Part shown: piece by piece, positions 32,068 to 40,408 of the stretch
Layout of the letters: each line of letters opens with the position of its first letter
How positions within the stretch are numbered: position 1 is the stretch's first letter
Source of the DNA: Acidimicrobiales bacterium mtb01
Lineage (GTDB): Bacteria; Actinomycetota; Acidimicrobiia; Acidimicrobiales; Ilumatobacteraceae
DNA length: 64,000 nt
Reading direction: 5' to 3'
Assembly: GCA_004379135.1 (NCBI GenBank)
Contig: NBNI01000002.1
Span: 1-64,000, forward strand
Notes under the pieces: model-generated
Told to the model about the DNA's origin: nothing
What the model saw: only the letters and a program-made list of their open reading frames with translations
The model's database searches: none
Made by a program: the position numbers and the translations under genes

Positions 32068-33639
32068 TCACGGCAGATACACAGTGTTGAGGGCGCGGTC
32101 GATGACCTCGAGTTGGGACTGATCATTTACTTGGACCAGTACGACGACCATGGCTTCGTAGAAGGAGTCGTAGAACGCTCCGACCACGTAGAAGACATTA
32201 GAGATGCCCCCACAATTCGTGTAGACGTCGTAGACACCGACTAGGTCGTTGGCTTCAAAGGTATCGGAGGTCTGATAATCGCATTGGGACGGAGCGAAGA
32301 ACTCCAGCGTCGATGAGAAGTTGTTCTGGTTGAGCCCGGGCGCAGCGATCACCTGGATTCCGGGAACGTCCCAACTGTTGAAGAATCCATTCAAGTCGGA
32401 CGAGGCAGAAACAGATGGGAGTTCGAGTCCGAGGAACTCGATGATTCCCCCATCGGTGTCGTTCCACTCTGCCGGCACTTCTACCTCGACGGATCCGCTG
32501 TCGTCTCCGATCCGCACGTATTCAAATCCCGCCGATTCGTTCGTCCCTGTGATTTGGTTCGCGACGGAGGCCTGGAGCTCGAGCGGTCGCTCGGGGTTAT
32601 TGAGCTCACCAGCCAGTACTTCTCCAGTGTCGAGTCGTAGAACGGAGATGGAGATCGCGCGGTCAGTCCCTTGTGTGCGAAGAACGTCGCAATAGCCAGC
32701 TTTGGTGGCGCCGACGTCGGTGATGTCGGAACCCGTTACGACAGGTCGACCACCGAGTTCGAGGATGATGTCCCCAGCCATGATTCCGAGATCACTGGCG
32801 GGGCTTCCAGCCCTTACGCCACTGACCCAGAGACCAGCGATGTCTTCGTACGCGACAGCGAACCCGTTCACTCCGATCGAATCCTGATCCTGTCCCGAAG
32901 AGAGAGTCTCGACGACATCAATGGCCAATTCGGCCGGAATCGCGAAGAATTGCGACGTACCGGTTCCGGCGTCGAAGTTCGCGTAGTTGACGCCGATGAC
33001 ACGCCCGTCATCGCTGACGAGCGGCCCGCCAGAGTTACCGGGCTGGATGTTGGCGTCATGTTCGAGGGTGTAATCAATGGACGCCCAGTTCGTGTCGCCA
33101 CTCGCTTCGGCCTTCACCACGCTTCCGCGAGTCAGGGAGTACTCCGGATCGCCGAGGGGGAATCCGGCGGCCCAGGCATCGAGCCCCGGTTCGGGTTCGT
33201 CCGAGTACCAGTCGAGGAACGGGTAGCCGTCACCCTCCAGGTCGATCACGGCGAGGTCGTTGCATTCCGACACTCCCAGGATCTTCGCGTTCTTCGGTCG
33301 ATCTTCGCCCTCGAGGTAGACCTGGAGGCTTCCGGCTCCGTCGACGACGTGTTGGTTGGTGACCACCAGACCGTCGGACGAGATGATGAACCCGGTGCCT
33401 GAGCCCGAGAACGACTGCTGACCGAAGTCAGGGTCGCGGAAACTGCCCTCGGCCACGATCCGAACAACCGCCCGGGAGACATCTTGTTTGTCCGTGATGG
33501 CTCCGGATTCAGATTCACCAGAGTCAGATGATGGCGGGGGCCCGTCGGTAGTAGGACCGTTGGAGGAACCTCCTCCGCCTCCTCCACACCCAACGAGGAG
33601 GCCAGCTGCCAGGCTGAGCACTACGAGTTTCCTTCTCAC
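32068..33639 (-). CDS. HtrA/DegP-like serine protease lipoprotein with extra C-terminal domain
   Basis: 523 residues from GTG33639. Lipoprotein signal LSLAAGLLVGC (Cys18) with a Gly/Ser/Pro linker. Trypsin-like triad: His97 (TNQHVV), Asp128 (CNDLAVIDL), Ser203 (QPGNSGGPL). A PDZ-like domain follows (GLWVSGVRAGSPASDLGIMAGDIILELGG, about 270-345). The last 160 residues are a separate domain with two Cys (SQCDYQ, TNCGGI) containing WNDTDGGIIEFLG, not part of normal HtrA. The protein would act at the outer face of the membrane in envelope quality control or signalling. Single-gene unit. Confidence 0.88.
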   Translation of the reverse strand: MRRKLVVLSLAAGLLVGCGGGGGGSSNGPTTDGPPPSSDSGESESGAITDKQDVSRAVVRIVAEGSFRDPDFGQQSFSGSGTGFIISSDGLVVTNQHVVDGAGSLQVYLEGEDRPKNAKILGVSECNDLAVIDLEGDGYPFLDWYSDEPEPGLDAWAAGFPLGDPEYSLTRGSVVKAEASGDTNWASIDYTLEHDANIQPGNSGGPLVSDDGRVIGVNYANFDAGTGTSQFFAIPAELAIDVVETLSSGQDQDSIGVNGFAVAYEDIAGLWVSGVRAGSPASDLGIMAGDIILELGGRPVVTGSDITDVGATKAGYCDVLRTQGTDRAISISVLRLDTGEVLAGELNNPERPLELQASVANQITGTNESAGFEYVRIGDDSGSVEVEVPAEWNDTDGGIIEFLGLELPSVSASSDLNGFFNSWDVPGIQVIAAPGLNQNNFSSTLEFFAPSQCDYQTSDTFEANDLVGVYDVYTNCGGISNVFYVVGAFYDSFYEAMVVVLVQVNDQSQLEVIDRALNTVYLP

Positions 33640-33737
33640 GATGAACCCCCGATCTTTGGGAGGAACCCTATTTCATTATGTGAGAGGAAGTAAACACTTC
33701 TTCAGGCCTTCTCCGGCTGCAACAGGCCCGACTTTCA

Positions 33738-34523
33738 TCAGAAGATCGTGTACCCGCCGTCGACCGTGACTTCCTGGCCGGTGTGATACGTCAGAGCCGG
33801 ATCGGCCAGGAACGCTCCGACCTCGCGGAACTCGGCGGACTCGGCCCAGCGACGGACCGGAGTGCGGCGAACCGTCACGTCGCGGAACTTGTCGTTGGCG
33901 TAGGCGGGTCCGGCCATCTCGGTGATCGTCCAGCCCGGGATGAGCGAGTTCACCCGTATTCCGTGCCGCGCGAGACCGACGGCCAGTGCGCGCATGAGTC
34001 CGTTGAGCGCGGTCTTCGACGTTCCGTACGCCTCGTTGCCGGCGGCGCCGTGGATCGCCGATGTCGACGACACCAGAACGAGCGATCCGCCGGTGCCTTG
34101 TTGCACGAGATGCCGTGCGGCTTCGCGAACAGTGATGAACACTCCGTCGAGATTGGTGGCCATGACTTCGCGCCATTGCGCGAGGGTCAGATCGAGGAAC
34201 GGAACGCCGTGGCCCGATCGACCCGCGTTCGCGAAGCATCCGTCGAGACGCCCGAAGTCGGCCACGGTGCGGTTCATCGACTCGATCACCTGTTGTTCGT
34301 CCGACACGTCGCATTCGTATCCACGAGCCGACACGCCGTGACCGCGAAGAACGTCGACGGCTTCGGCGTTGCGATCGGCTCGTCTGCCCCACACCGCGAC
34401 CGAGCCGCCGACCGCGGCGATGCCCTCGGCCATGCCGAGGCCGATTCCCGAGTTGCCGCCGGTCACCACGAACACCTTGCCGGTGAGATCGGTGCGTCCG
34501 CGCGGATTCGAATGGCTTGTCAT
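33738..34523 (-). CDS. Short-chain dehydrogenase/reductase
   Basis: 261 residues from ATG34523. Classical SDR: TGGNSGIGLGMA cofactor loop, NAGRSG, catalytic Ser-Tyr-Lys (VLVSSTSAIHG, YGTSK) and the C-terminal TGQEVTVDGGYTIF. The RRADRN after strand 2 favours NADP. TACGGT lies exactly 6 bp before the ATG (34530-34535), so the mRNA is leaderless; upstream in-frame Mets are therefore rejected. It is divergent from the next SDR gene. Substrate unknown. Confidence 0.9.
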   Translation of the reverse strand: MTSHSNPRGRTDLTGKVFVVTGGNSGIGLGMAEGIAAVGGSVAVWGRRADRNAEAVDVLRGHGVSARGYECDVSDEQQVIESMNRTVADFGRLDGCFANAGRSGHGVPFLDLTLAQWREVMATNLDGVFITVREAARHLVQQGTGGSLVLVSSTSAIHGAAGNEAYGTSKTALNGLMRALAVGLARHGIRVNSLIPGWTITEMAGPAYANDKFRDVTVRRTPVRRWAESAEFREVGAFLADPALTYHTGQEVTVDGGYTIF

Positions 34524-34529
34524 GGGCTC

Positions 34530-34535
34530 ACCGTA
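34530..34535 (-). promoter_or_regulatory. Leaderless -10 element (TACGGT)
   Basis: TACGGT followed by 6 bases and ATG34523 on the minus strand. It belongs to the TANNNT-N6-start series seen throughout the right half. Confidence 0.7.
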
Positions 34536-34606
34536 GAGCATCCACTTGGTCGTGTTCCGAGCCGGATCACTAACCTCGCTTCGTCGCACGATGTGGGGAG
34601 GAACAC

Positions 34607-35407
34607 ATGAAGATCGCCGATTTGTTCTCGGTCCAGGGCAAGGTTGCGCTGGTGACCGGAGGATCACGCGGTATCGGCGAGATGATCGCCGGAGGGTTCC
34701 TCGCCAACGGAGCCAAGGTGTACATCTCGTCGCGCAAGGCCGACGCGTGCAACGAAACAGCCAAGCGGCTGTCCGATACCTTCGGCGGCGAGTGCATCTC
34801 GTTGCCGGCCAATCTCGCCGACCTGTCGGGGATCGAGAGTCTCGTGAAGGGGTTGAGCGAACGCGAGAAGCATCTCGACATCCTCATCAACAATGCCGGC
34901 GTGTCGTGGGGAGCGCCACTCGACGAGTTCCCCGAGGTGGGCTGGGACAAGGTCTTCGACACCAACGTGAAGGGGGTCTTCTTCCTGACGCAGAAGTTGC
35001 TGCCGCTGCTCGAGGCGCGTGCCACCAACGACGATCCGTCCCGCGTCGTGAACATCGGCTCCATCGACGGCATTCGCACGCCGATCTTCGACACCCACTC
35101 GTACGGACCGTCGAAGGCCGCACTGCATTCGTTGACTCGTCAGATGGGTTCGAAGTTGGTGAAGCGCAACATCATCATGAACGCCATCGCACCCGGTCCG
35201 TTCCCCACCTGGATGCTCAGCACCGGTGTGGGTACCGGTGGCGACGTCGACAACACCGATTGGAGCGTGGTCGCACGCGGCAACCCACGCAAGCGAGTCG
35301 GTACCCCCGAGGACATCGCCGGTCTGGCCATCTTCCTGTGCTCGCGCGCGGGCGCCTACACCGTGGGCGAAGTGATCTCCTGCGACGGCGGCACGGTCGT
35401 CAGCTGA
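34607..35407 (+). CDS. Short-chain dehydrogenase/reductase, RhlG-like
   Basis: 266 residues with TGGSRGIGEMIA cofactor loop, NNAGVSWGAP, Ser (NIGSIDGI), YGPSKAALH active-site Tyr-Lys, and AIFLCSRAGAYTVGEVISCDGGTVVS. SSRK after strand 2 indicates NADPH. The overall pattern resembles RhlG/FabG-type 3-ketoacyl reductases. It has a good ribosome binding site (GGGGAGG, 34594-34600) and TAACCT (34571-34576) as -10, so it is one of the leadered genes. It converges on the aldo/keto reductase with no gap. Confidence 0.88.
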   Translation: MKIADLFSVQGKVALVTGGSRGIGEMIAGGFLANGAKVYISSRKADACNETAKRLSDTFGGECISLPANLADLSGIESLVKGLSEREKHLDILINNAGVSWGAPLDEFPEVGWDKVFDTNVKGVFFLTQKLLPLLEARATNDDPSRVVNIGSIDGIRTPIFDTHSYGPSKAALHSLTRQMGSKLVKRNIIMNAIAPGPFPTWMLSTGVGTGGDVDNTDWSVVARGNPRKRVGTPEDIAGLAIFLCSRAGAYTVGEVISCDGGTVVS

Positions 35408-36286
35408 TCAGATCCGCTCGAGGGCGGCGCCGTCGAACAGCGGCGTGAGTCCCTCGTTGGAGATCAGATCGTCGATCTCCGATTTCGTCGGAGCGGCGAT
35501 CGCTCCCCGGGCCGCTTCGAGAACGAACGGAAGGAGCGTCGCGTCGCTCGACGTGTTGAGGAAGAGGTCGTCGTTCGACAGCACGAAGCGCACGGCGATG
35601 GCGATCGACGCCGGATCGGTGATCGGCTCGTACCAACTGCGGTGACCGGCTGGACCGTCGTCCCACCGACGACGGGCGATCGACTTGATGGTCTGCATGG
35701 CGACGCCACGTTCGCGGCAGACGTCGCGAAGCCGCCGCACGTCGCTCTCGTAATCGGGAATCCGGAGCAGGCTCGGATTGAAGGGAAACAGAACCGAGTC
35801 GAAGTCGAATCGTTGGAGGCTGCGCAGGTGCATCGACGGAATGCGCAGTCCGTGTCCGGTCACGCCGATGTGTCGGACCAGTCCTTCGTCGCGGGCCCGG
35901 ATCAGCGCCTCGAGTGCTCCACCCTTCGACACGGCGACGGTCCACTCGTCGTCTTCCACCAAGTTGTGCATCTGGATCAGATCGACCGAGTTGATTCTCA
36001 TGCGCTCGAGCGAGGCCTCGAGCTGGCGACGCGCTCCATCAGCCGTGCGCTTCTCGGTCTTGGTGGCGAGGAAGACCGAGGATCGGTGCTCGCGAAGCCA
36101 CGGGGCGAGTCGGTCCTCCGACGCTCCGTACGATGCGGCGGTGTCGATGTGGTTGACGCCGGCAGCGAGCGCGAGATCGAGAGTCGTGATCGCTCGGGTC
36201 TCGCTCATGCCACCGAGGGCGGCCGCGCCGAAGACGATTCGCGACGACATGTGTCCGGTTCGCCCGAACGGTGCGGTGATCAGCAT
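35408..36286 (-). CDS. Aldo/keto reductase
   Basis: 292 residues, (beta/alpha)8 pattern of the AKR family: VNHIDTAASYGASED (Asp and Tyr of the active site), VFLATKTEKRT (Lys), IQMHNLVED (His). NADPH-dependent reduction of carbonyls is expected. The start is fixed by TACGGT exactly 6 bp before ATG36286 (leaderless). It diverges from the monooxygenase gene; the intergenic 47 bp carry both -10 elements. Confidence 0.88.
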   Translation of the reverse strand: MLITAPFGRTGHMSSRIVFGAAALGGMSETRAITTLDLALAAGVNHIDTAASYGASEDRLAPWLREHRSSVFLATKTEKRTADGARRQLEASLERMRINSVDLIQMHNLVEDDEWTVAVSKGGALEALIRARDEGLVRHIGVTGHGLRIPSMHLRSLQRFDFDSVLFPFNPSLLRIPDYESDVRRLRDVCRERGVAMQTIKSIARRRWDDGPAGHRSWYEPITDPASIAIAVRFVLSNDDLFLNTSSDATLLPFVLEAARGAIAAPTKSEIDDLISNEGLTPLFDGAALERI

Positions 36287-36333
36287 GAGGCGACCGTAGT
36301 TCCTCGCAAGTAAGGTCGGTCGTGGAAGGACGG
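36287..36333. promoter_or_regulatory. Divergent leaderless promoters
   Basis: Minus: TACGGT (36293-36298), 6 bp to ATG36286. Plus: TAAGGT (36311-36316), 5 bp to GTG36322; a ribosome binding site GGAAGG (36324-36329) then precedes ATG36334. The two genes may be co-regulated through this 47-bp space. Confidence 0.65.
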
Positions 36334-37833
36334 ATGATGACCACCAACCATTTCGATGTCCTGATCGTGGGAGCCGGAATCTCCGGAATCGGCTCGGCGT
36401 ATCACCTCAAGACTCTGTGCCCCGACCGATCCTTCGCGATTCTCGAAGGCCGTCCCGACATCGGCGGCACCTGGGACCTGTTCCGCTATCCGGGTGTTCG
36501 CTCCGACAGCGACATGCACACGCTCGGTTACAGCTTCAAGCCGTGGACCGACGCGAAGGCGATCGCCGACGGCCCCTCGATCATGAAGTATCTGCGCGCA
36601 ACCGTGCAGGAATTCGGCATCGCACCGCACATCAAGTTCAACCATCTCGTGTCGCGCGCCGAATGGAGCACCGAATCGGCCACATGGACCCTCACGGCCA
36701 AGCGGGCCGACACCGGCGAGACGGTCATGTACACCTGCAACTTCCTGCACATGTGCTCGGGCTACTACTCGTACAAAGAGGGGTACACACCCGAGTTTCC
36801 GGGGCGCGAGCGCTTTCGAGGCACGATCATCCATCCGCAGAAGTGGCCCGAGAACTTCGACTACTCGGGCAAGCGTGTCGTCGTGGTCGGATCGGGTGCC
36901 ACGGCCATGACCGTGGTCCCGGCGATGGCCGACAAGGCCGCGCACGTGACGATGCTCCAGCGCTCACCCACCTACGTGGTCGCCCGGCCCGATGTCGATC
37001 GCGTCGCCGAGGGCCTGCGCAAGATCTTCCCGGAGAAGGTGGCCTACGCCATCACCCGCAAGAAGAACACCGTGCTGCAGGGATTCTTCTACGGTCGCAC
37101 CCGCACACAACCTGAGAAGGTGAAGGCCACGCTCCTGGCCGGAGTTCGCCAGGCGCTCGGCCCCAATTTCGACGTCGACAAGCACTTCACGCCGTCCTAC
37201 AACCCGTGGGATCAGCGCATGTGCCTGCTCACCAACGGCGACCTCTTCAAGTCGATCAACGCCGGCCGTGCCTCGGTCGTCACCGATCACATCGAGACCT
37301 TCACCGAGAACGGCATCCGACTGAAGTCGGGCGACGAACTCGAAGCCGACGTGATCGTCACCGCCACCGGGCTCAATCTGGTCACGTTGGGCGAGATGAC
37401 GTTCGAAGTCGACGGAGAGGTCGTCGACTTCGCCAAGACCTGGACCTATCGCGGCGTCGCGTACTCCGATGTTCCGAACCTGGTCTCGACGTTTGGATAC
37501 ATCAACGCGTCGTGGACGCTGCGCGCCGATCTGGTGAGCACGTTCGTGTGCCGCTTGCTCAATCACATGCGCGACAACGGCACGGTTCAGGTCACCCCGC
37601 GACTTCGACCGAGTGATCGCGACATGACTCCTCGCCCCTGGATCGAGCAGTTCTCAGCCGGCTACATGCAGCGGACGATGGACCAGATGCCGAAGCAGGG
37701 CGACCGCGAACCGTGGGTCAACCCGCAGTCGTTCAAGATCGAACGCAAGACCATCGGTCGAGGGCGCCTCGACGACGGCGTGCTTCAGTTCACGCGGCAG
37801 CCGGTTCGCGAGTCGGTGTCGGCTGGCGAGTAG
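36334..37833 (+). CDS. Flavin-containing Baeyer-Villiger-type monooxygenase
   Basis: 499 residues. FAD Rossmann motif VLIVGAGISGIG at the start, the BVMO-like GGTWDLFRYPGVRSDSDM segment, the fingerprint region FRGTIIHPQKWPENFDYSGKRVVVVGSGATA with the NADPH Rossmann fold, and IVTATG near the C-terminus. The RYPGVRSDS wording is close to EthA-like monooxygenases of actinobacteria, which oxidise ketones and sulfur compounds. ATG36334 has GGAAGG upstream; GTG36322 would add four residues and match a leaderless transcript. Its 3' end overlaps the convergent hydroxylase by 44 bp. Confidence 0.92.
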   Translation: MMTTNHFDVLIVGAGISGIGSAYHLKTLCPDRSFAILEGRPDIGGTWDLFRYPGVRSDSDMHTLGYSFKPWTDAKAIADGPSIMKYLRATVQEFGIAPHIKFNHLVSRAEWSTESATWTLTAKRADTGETVMYTCNFLHMCSGYYSYKEGYTPEFPGRERFRGTIIHPQKWPENFDYSGKRVVVVGSGATAMTVVPAMADKAAHVTMLQRSPTYVVARPDVDRVAEGLRKIFPEKVAYAITRKKNTVLQGFFYGRTRTQPEKVKATLLAGVRQALGPNFDVDKHFTPSYNPWDQRMCLLTNGDLFKSINAGRASVVTDHIETFTENGIRLKSGDELEADVIVTATGLNLVTLGEMTFEVDGEVVDFAKTWTYRGVAYSDVPNLVSTFGYINASWTLRADLVSTFVCRLLNHMRDNGTVQVTPRLRPSDRDMTPRPWIEQFSAGYMQRTMDQMPKQGDREPWVNPQSFKIERKTIGRGRLDDGVLQFTRQPVRESVSAGE

Positions 37834-38740
37834 CCGGCTGCCAACCGGGTCGCCCGAACACGAACCTGGCTCGATCCGACCAGTTGTCGCTCGACGCCAC
37901 GTCGCGGCCGATGTCCACCATCTCGTGGTACGCGACCTTCACGGGATTGTGGAAGTCGATGTTCTTCGTGAGCCCGTAGCGCACGCGCCGAACCTCTGGT
38001 TCGAACGTCCGGAAGATCTTGTCCCAGACGATGAGGATTCCGCCGTAGTTCCGGTCGATGTATTGCCGGTTGGCTCCGTGGTGGACGCGGTGGTGGGACG
38101 GGGTATTGAACACCTTCTCGATCGGTTCGGGTAGGCGATCGATCGCCTCCGTATGGATCCAGTACTGGTAGAGCAAGTTGAGCTGTGAGGCCTTGGCGGT
38201 GGTCTTGGTCGAGAAGCCGAGGAGCGGCATCGGCCAGTACACCCACGACATCAACCAGAACGACCACGGTTGACGCAGCGCGGTGGAGAGGTTGTAGCGA
38301 CGTCCGGAGTGGTGAGCGATGTGGTTGCCCCAGAACAGGCGAACCTCGTGCATCCAACGGTGGTTCCAGTAGTAGAGGAAGTCCCACAGGATCATGGCTT
38401 TGAGCAATGGGAATCGCCGACCGCCGATGTTCGAGATGCGGCGGGCGAACAAACGGCGATTGATCCGGCCGAGCACTCCCTGCAGCAGAAAACCGATCAC
38501 GATGTTTCCGACGAGCAACCCGAGACTCGATGCGGTGTCCTTCTTCTCGTAACCGAGAGGAACGAGCGGATCGGGCGTGGGCGAACCGTCGTCGACGGGA
38601 ATGGGTGCGTCGATCGCCTCGAGGGGACGGTTCGGCTTCTTCTTCAGCGAGCGATGCTCGGCGATCATGGTGACGGCGAAGATCGGCAGGGTGAGAAGGT
38701 CGATCAGATCGAGTCCGGCGAGCGGCGACTTCTTGGCCAC
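37790..38740 (-). CDS. Sterol desaturase/fatty acid hydroxylase family protein
   Basis: 316 residues from GTG38740. The di-iron His clusters are complete: YYWNHRWMHE, GNHIAHHSG and SHHRVHHGAN, plus hydrophobic helices around 80-105 and 150-185 typical of this membrane superfamily. It would use O2 to hydroxylate or desaturate lipids or sterol-like compounds. TAATCT is 6 bp upstream (38747-38752), overlapping the ABC-F stop codon, so it has its own leaderless promoter despite following that gene closely. Confidence 0.9.
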   Translation of the reverse strand: MAKKSPLAGLDLIDLLTLPIFAVTMIAEHRSLKKKPNRPLEAIDAPIPVDDGSPTPDPLVPLGYEKKDTASSLGLLVGNIVIGFLLQGVLGRINRRLFARRISNIGGRRFPLLKAMILWDFLYYWNHRWMHEVRLFWGNHIAHHSGRRYNLSTALRQPWSFWLMSWVYWPMPLLGFSTKTTAKASQLNLLYQYWIHTEAIDRLPEPIEKVFNTPSHHRVHHGANRQYIDRNYGGILIVWDKIFRTFEPEVRRVRYGLTKNIDFHNPVKVAYHEMVDIGRDVASSDNWSDRARFVFGRPGWQPATRQPTPTREPAAA

Positions 38741-38746
38741 GAGTAG

Positions 38747-38752
38747 AGATTA
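38747..38752 (-). promoter_or_regulatory. Leaderless -10 element (TAATCT)
   Basis: TAATCT, 6 bases, GTG38740 on the minus strand; the element includes the TAA stop of the upstream ABC-F gene. Confidence 0.65.
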
Positions 38753-40375
38753 GGTGAGCGGCTTGGCCAATTTGATCGACGCGGTCGTGTCGGGAGCCGC
38801 CAGCGCCTTCATGGCCACGTCGAAGTCGGGGAGGGCGAACACCTCGCCGGCGTCGGTGATCATGATGAAGCGGTCGAGAGTCTCGAGGAACGTTCGATCG
38901 TGGCTGACGGCCACGACGGTTCCCTCGAAACCGTCGAGGGCGTGTTCGAGCGCTTCGGACGATTCGATGTCGAGGTTGTCGGTCGGTTCGTCGAGCAACA
39001 GGACGTTGTGGCCGTCGAGTTCGAGACACAGGATCTCGAGTCGGGCCTTCTGCCCGCCGGACAGGGTCGGGAACTCCTGCCGCGCGTTGGCGTGCAAGCC
39101 GTAACGGGCGAGCGCGCGCATCGACTTCTCCTCGTCGACGAGACGATCGCGAACGATGTCGAGTGCCGTGCGATCGGCGAATTCAGGGCGATTGTTGACT
39201 TGGGTGAACATTCCGACCGACGTGCGCGGACCGAATCCGACCGTTCCCTCACTGGGCCGATCCTTGCCGGCGAGCACGTCGAGCAAGTGGGTCTTGCCGG
39301 TGCCGTTCGGGCCGATGAGTCCCACGCGTTCACCGTGGTGGATCTCCTCGGAGAACGGGAGGAACAAACCGTCGATGGCCACGTCGTCGAGTTTCGCCAC
39401 GCGTCGAGCCGCGTCGGCACCGCGAAGCCGAACGTGGATCTTCTGATCGGGAACCGGTGGCGGCGGCGGGCCGGCCGCGACGAACTTCTCCCAACGCGTT
39501 TCGGCGGCGTTGGCCTTGGTGGCGTTCTTGAAGTTCTGGGCCGCGCGCTGCTTCATGATCTTCATGTGGTGGAACAACCGGCGCTCCTCGTCGTTCCACC
39601 GCTTGAGTTCGTCGCCCAGTTGCTCCTGGCGCTTGGCGCGAGCCTCGGGGAACGTCGTGTACGAGCCTCCGTGGACCCACGCGCCCGAACCTTCGATCAC
39701 GACGATCTTGTTCGCGACGCGTTCGAGGAGCCGCCGGTCGTGGCTCACCATCAGAATGGTGGACTTGGTTTCGAGGATGCGATCCTCCAGCCAACCGCGC
39801 GTGGGGATGTCGAGGTAGTTGTCGGGCTCGTCGAGGAGCAGAACATCCGAACCCGACGTGAGGAGAAGATCGAGCACCAGCCGCTTGCGTTCACCACCCG
39901 AGAGTTCGGAAACCAATCGGCGGGAGAAGTCGTCGATCTTGGTCTTCACACTGCGGTCGGCCGCGGCGTGCCACTTGGTCTCGAGTTCGTAGCCGCCGAG
40001 GTCGCCCCAGTCGGCCAGCGCTTCGGCGTACTCCATGCCGTCGTCGTTGCCCAGGTTGCGTTCGGCGGCGGCCAAACGCCGACCAGCGTGGCGCAGCTGC
40101 AGCGGGGCGACTTCGATGAGCATGTCGCGCAGCGAATCGGTGGGTCGCGACATTCCGACGTCCTGGGTCATCGACAGCATGTTGCCGAGGACGTTGAACT
40201 CGCCTTCGTCGGCCTCGATCACTCCGGAGAGGATGCGCAGGATGGTGCTCTTGCCGACGCCGTTGGCGCCCACCAGCGCGGCATGTTCGCCCGGAGCCAC
40301 GCCGAACGAGACGTCGAAGAACAGCTGGTCGCCGCCGGGTGGTGCGTACGCGAGTTCGGAGACCGTGATGCTCAC
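38750..40375 (-). CDS. ABC-F family ATPase
   Basis: 541 residues with two soluble ABC domains and no membrane part: Walker A GANGVGKST and GPNGTGKTH, signatures LSGGERKRL and LSGGQKARL, Walker B LLLDEPDNYL and LLLDEPTDNL. A linker of about 80 residues rich in Arg/Lys (FHHMKIMKQRAAQNF) fits the ABC-F P-site tRNA-interaction motif. Members bind the ribosome and rescue stalled or drug-bound complexes. GTG40375 has GAGAAT exactly 6 bp before it. Confidence 0.92.
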   Translation of the reverse strand: MSITVSELAYAPPGGDQLFFDVSFGVAPGEHAALVGANGVGKSTILRILSGVIEADEGEFNVLGNMLSMTQDVGMSRPTDSLRDMLIEVAPLQLRHAGRRLAAAERNLGNDDGMEYAEALADWGDLGGYELETKWHAAADRSVKTKIDDFSRRLVSELSGGERKRLVLDLLLTSGSDVLLLDEPDNYLDIPTRGWLEDRILETKSTILMVSHDRRLLERVANKIVVIEGSGAWVHGGSYTTFPEARAKRQEQLGDELKRWNDEERRLFHHMKIMKQRAAQNFKNATKANAAETRWEKFVAAGPPPPPVPDQKIHVRLRGADAARRVAKLDDVAIDGLFLPFSEEIHHGERVGLIGPNGTGKTHLLDVLAGKDRPSEGTVGFGPRTSVGMFTQVNNRPEFADRTALDIVRDRLVDEEKSMRALARYGLHANARQEFPTLSGGQKARLEILCLELDGHNVLLLDEPTDNLDIESSEALEHALDGFEGTVVAVSHDRTFLETLDRFIMITDAGEVFALPDFDVAMKALAAPDTTASIKLAKPLT

Positions 40376-40381
40376 GCGATC

Positions 40382-40387
40382 ATTCTC
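40382..40387 (-). promoter_or_regulatory. Leaderless -10 element (GAGAAT)
   Basis: GAGAAT, 6 bases, GTG40375 on the minus strand. Confidence 0.5.
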
Positions 40388-40408
40388 GCGTCCCGCCGGC
40401 CGAACCGG

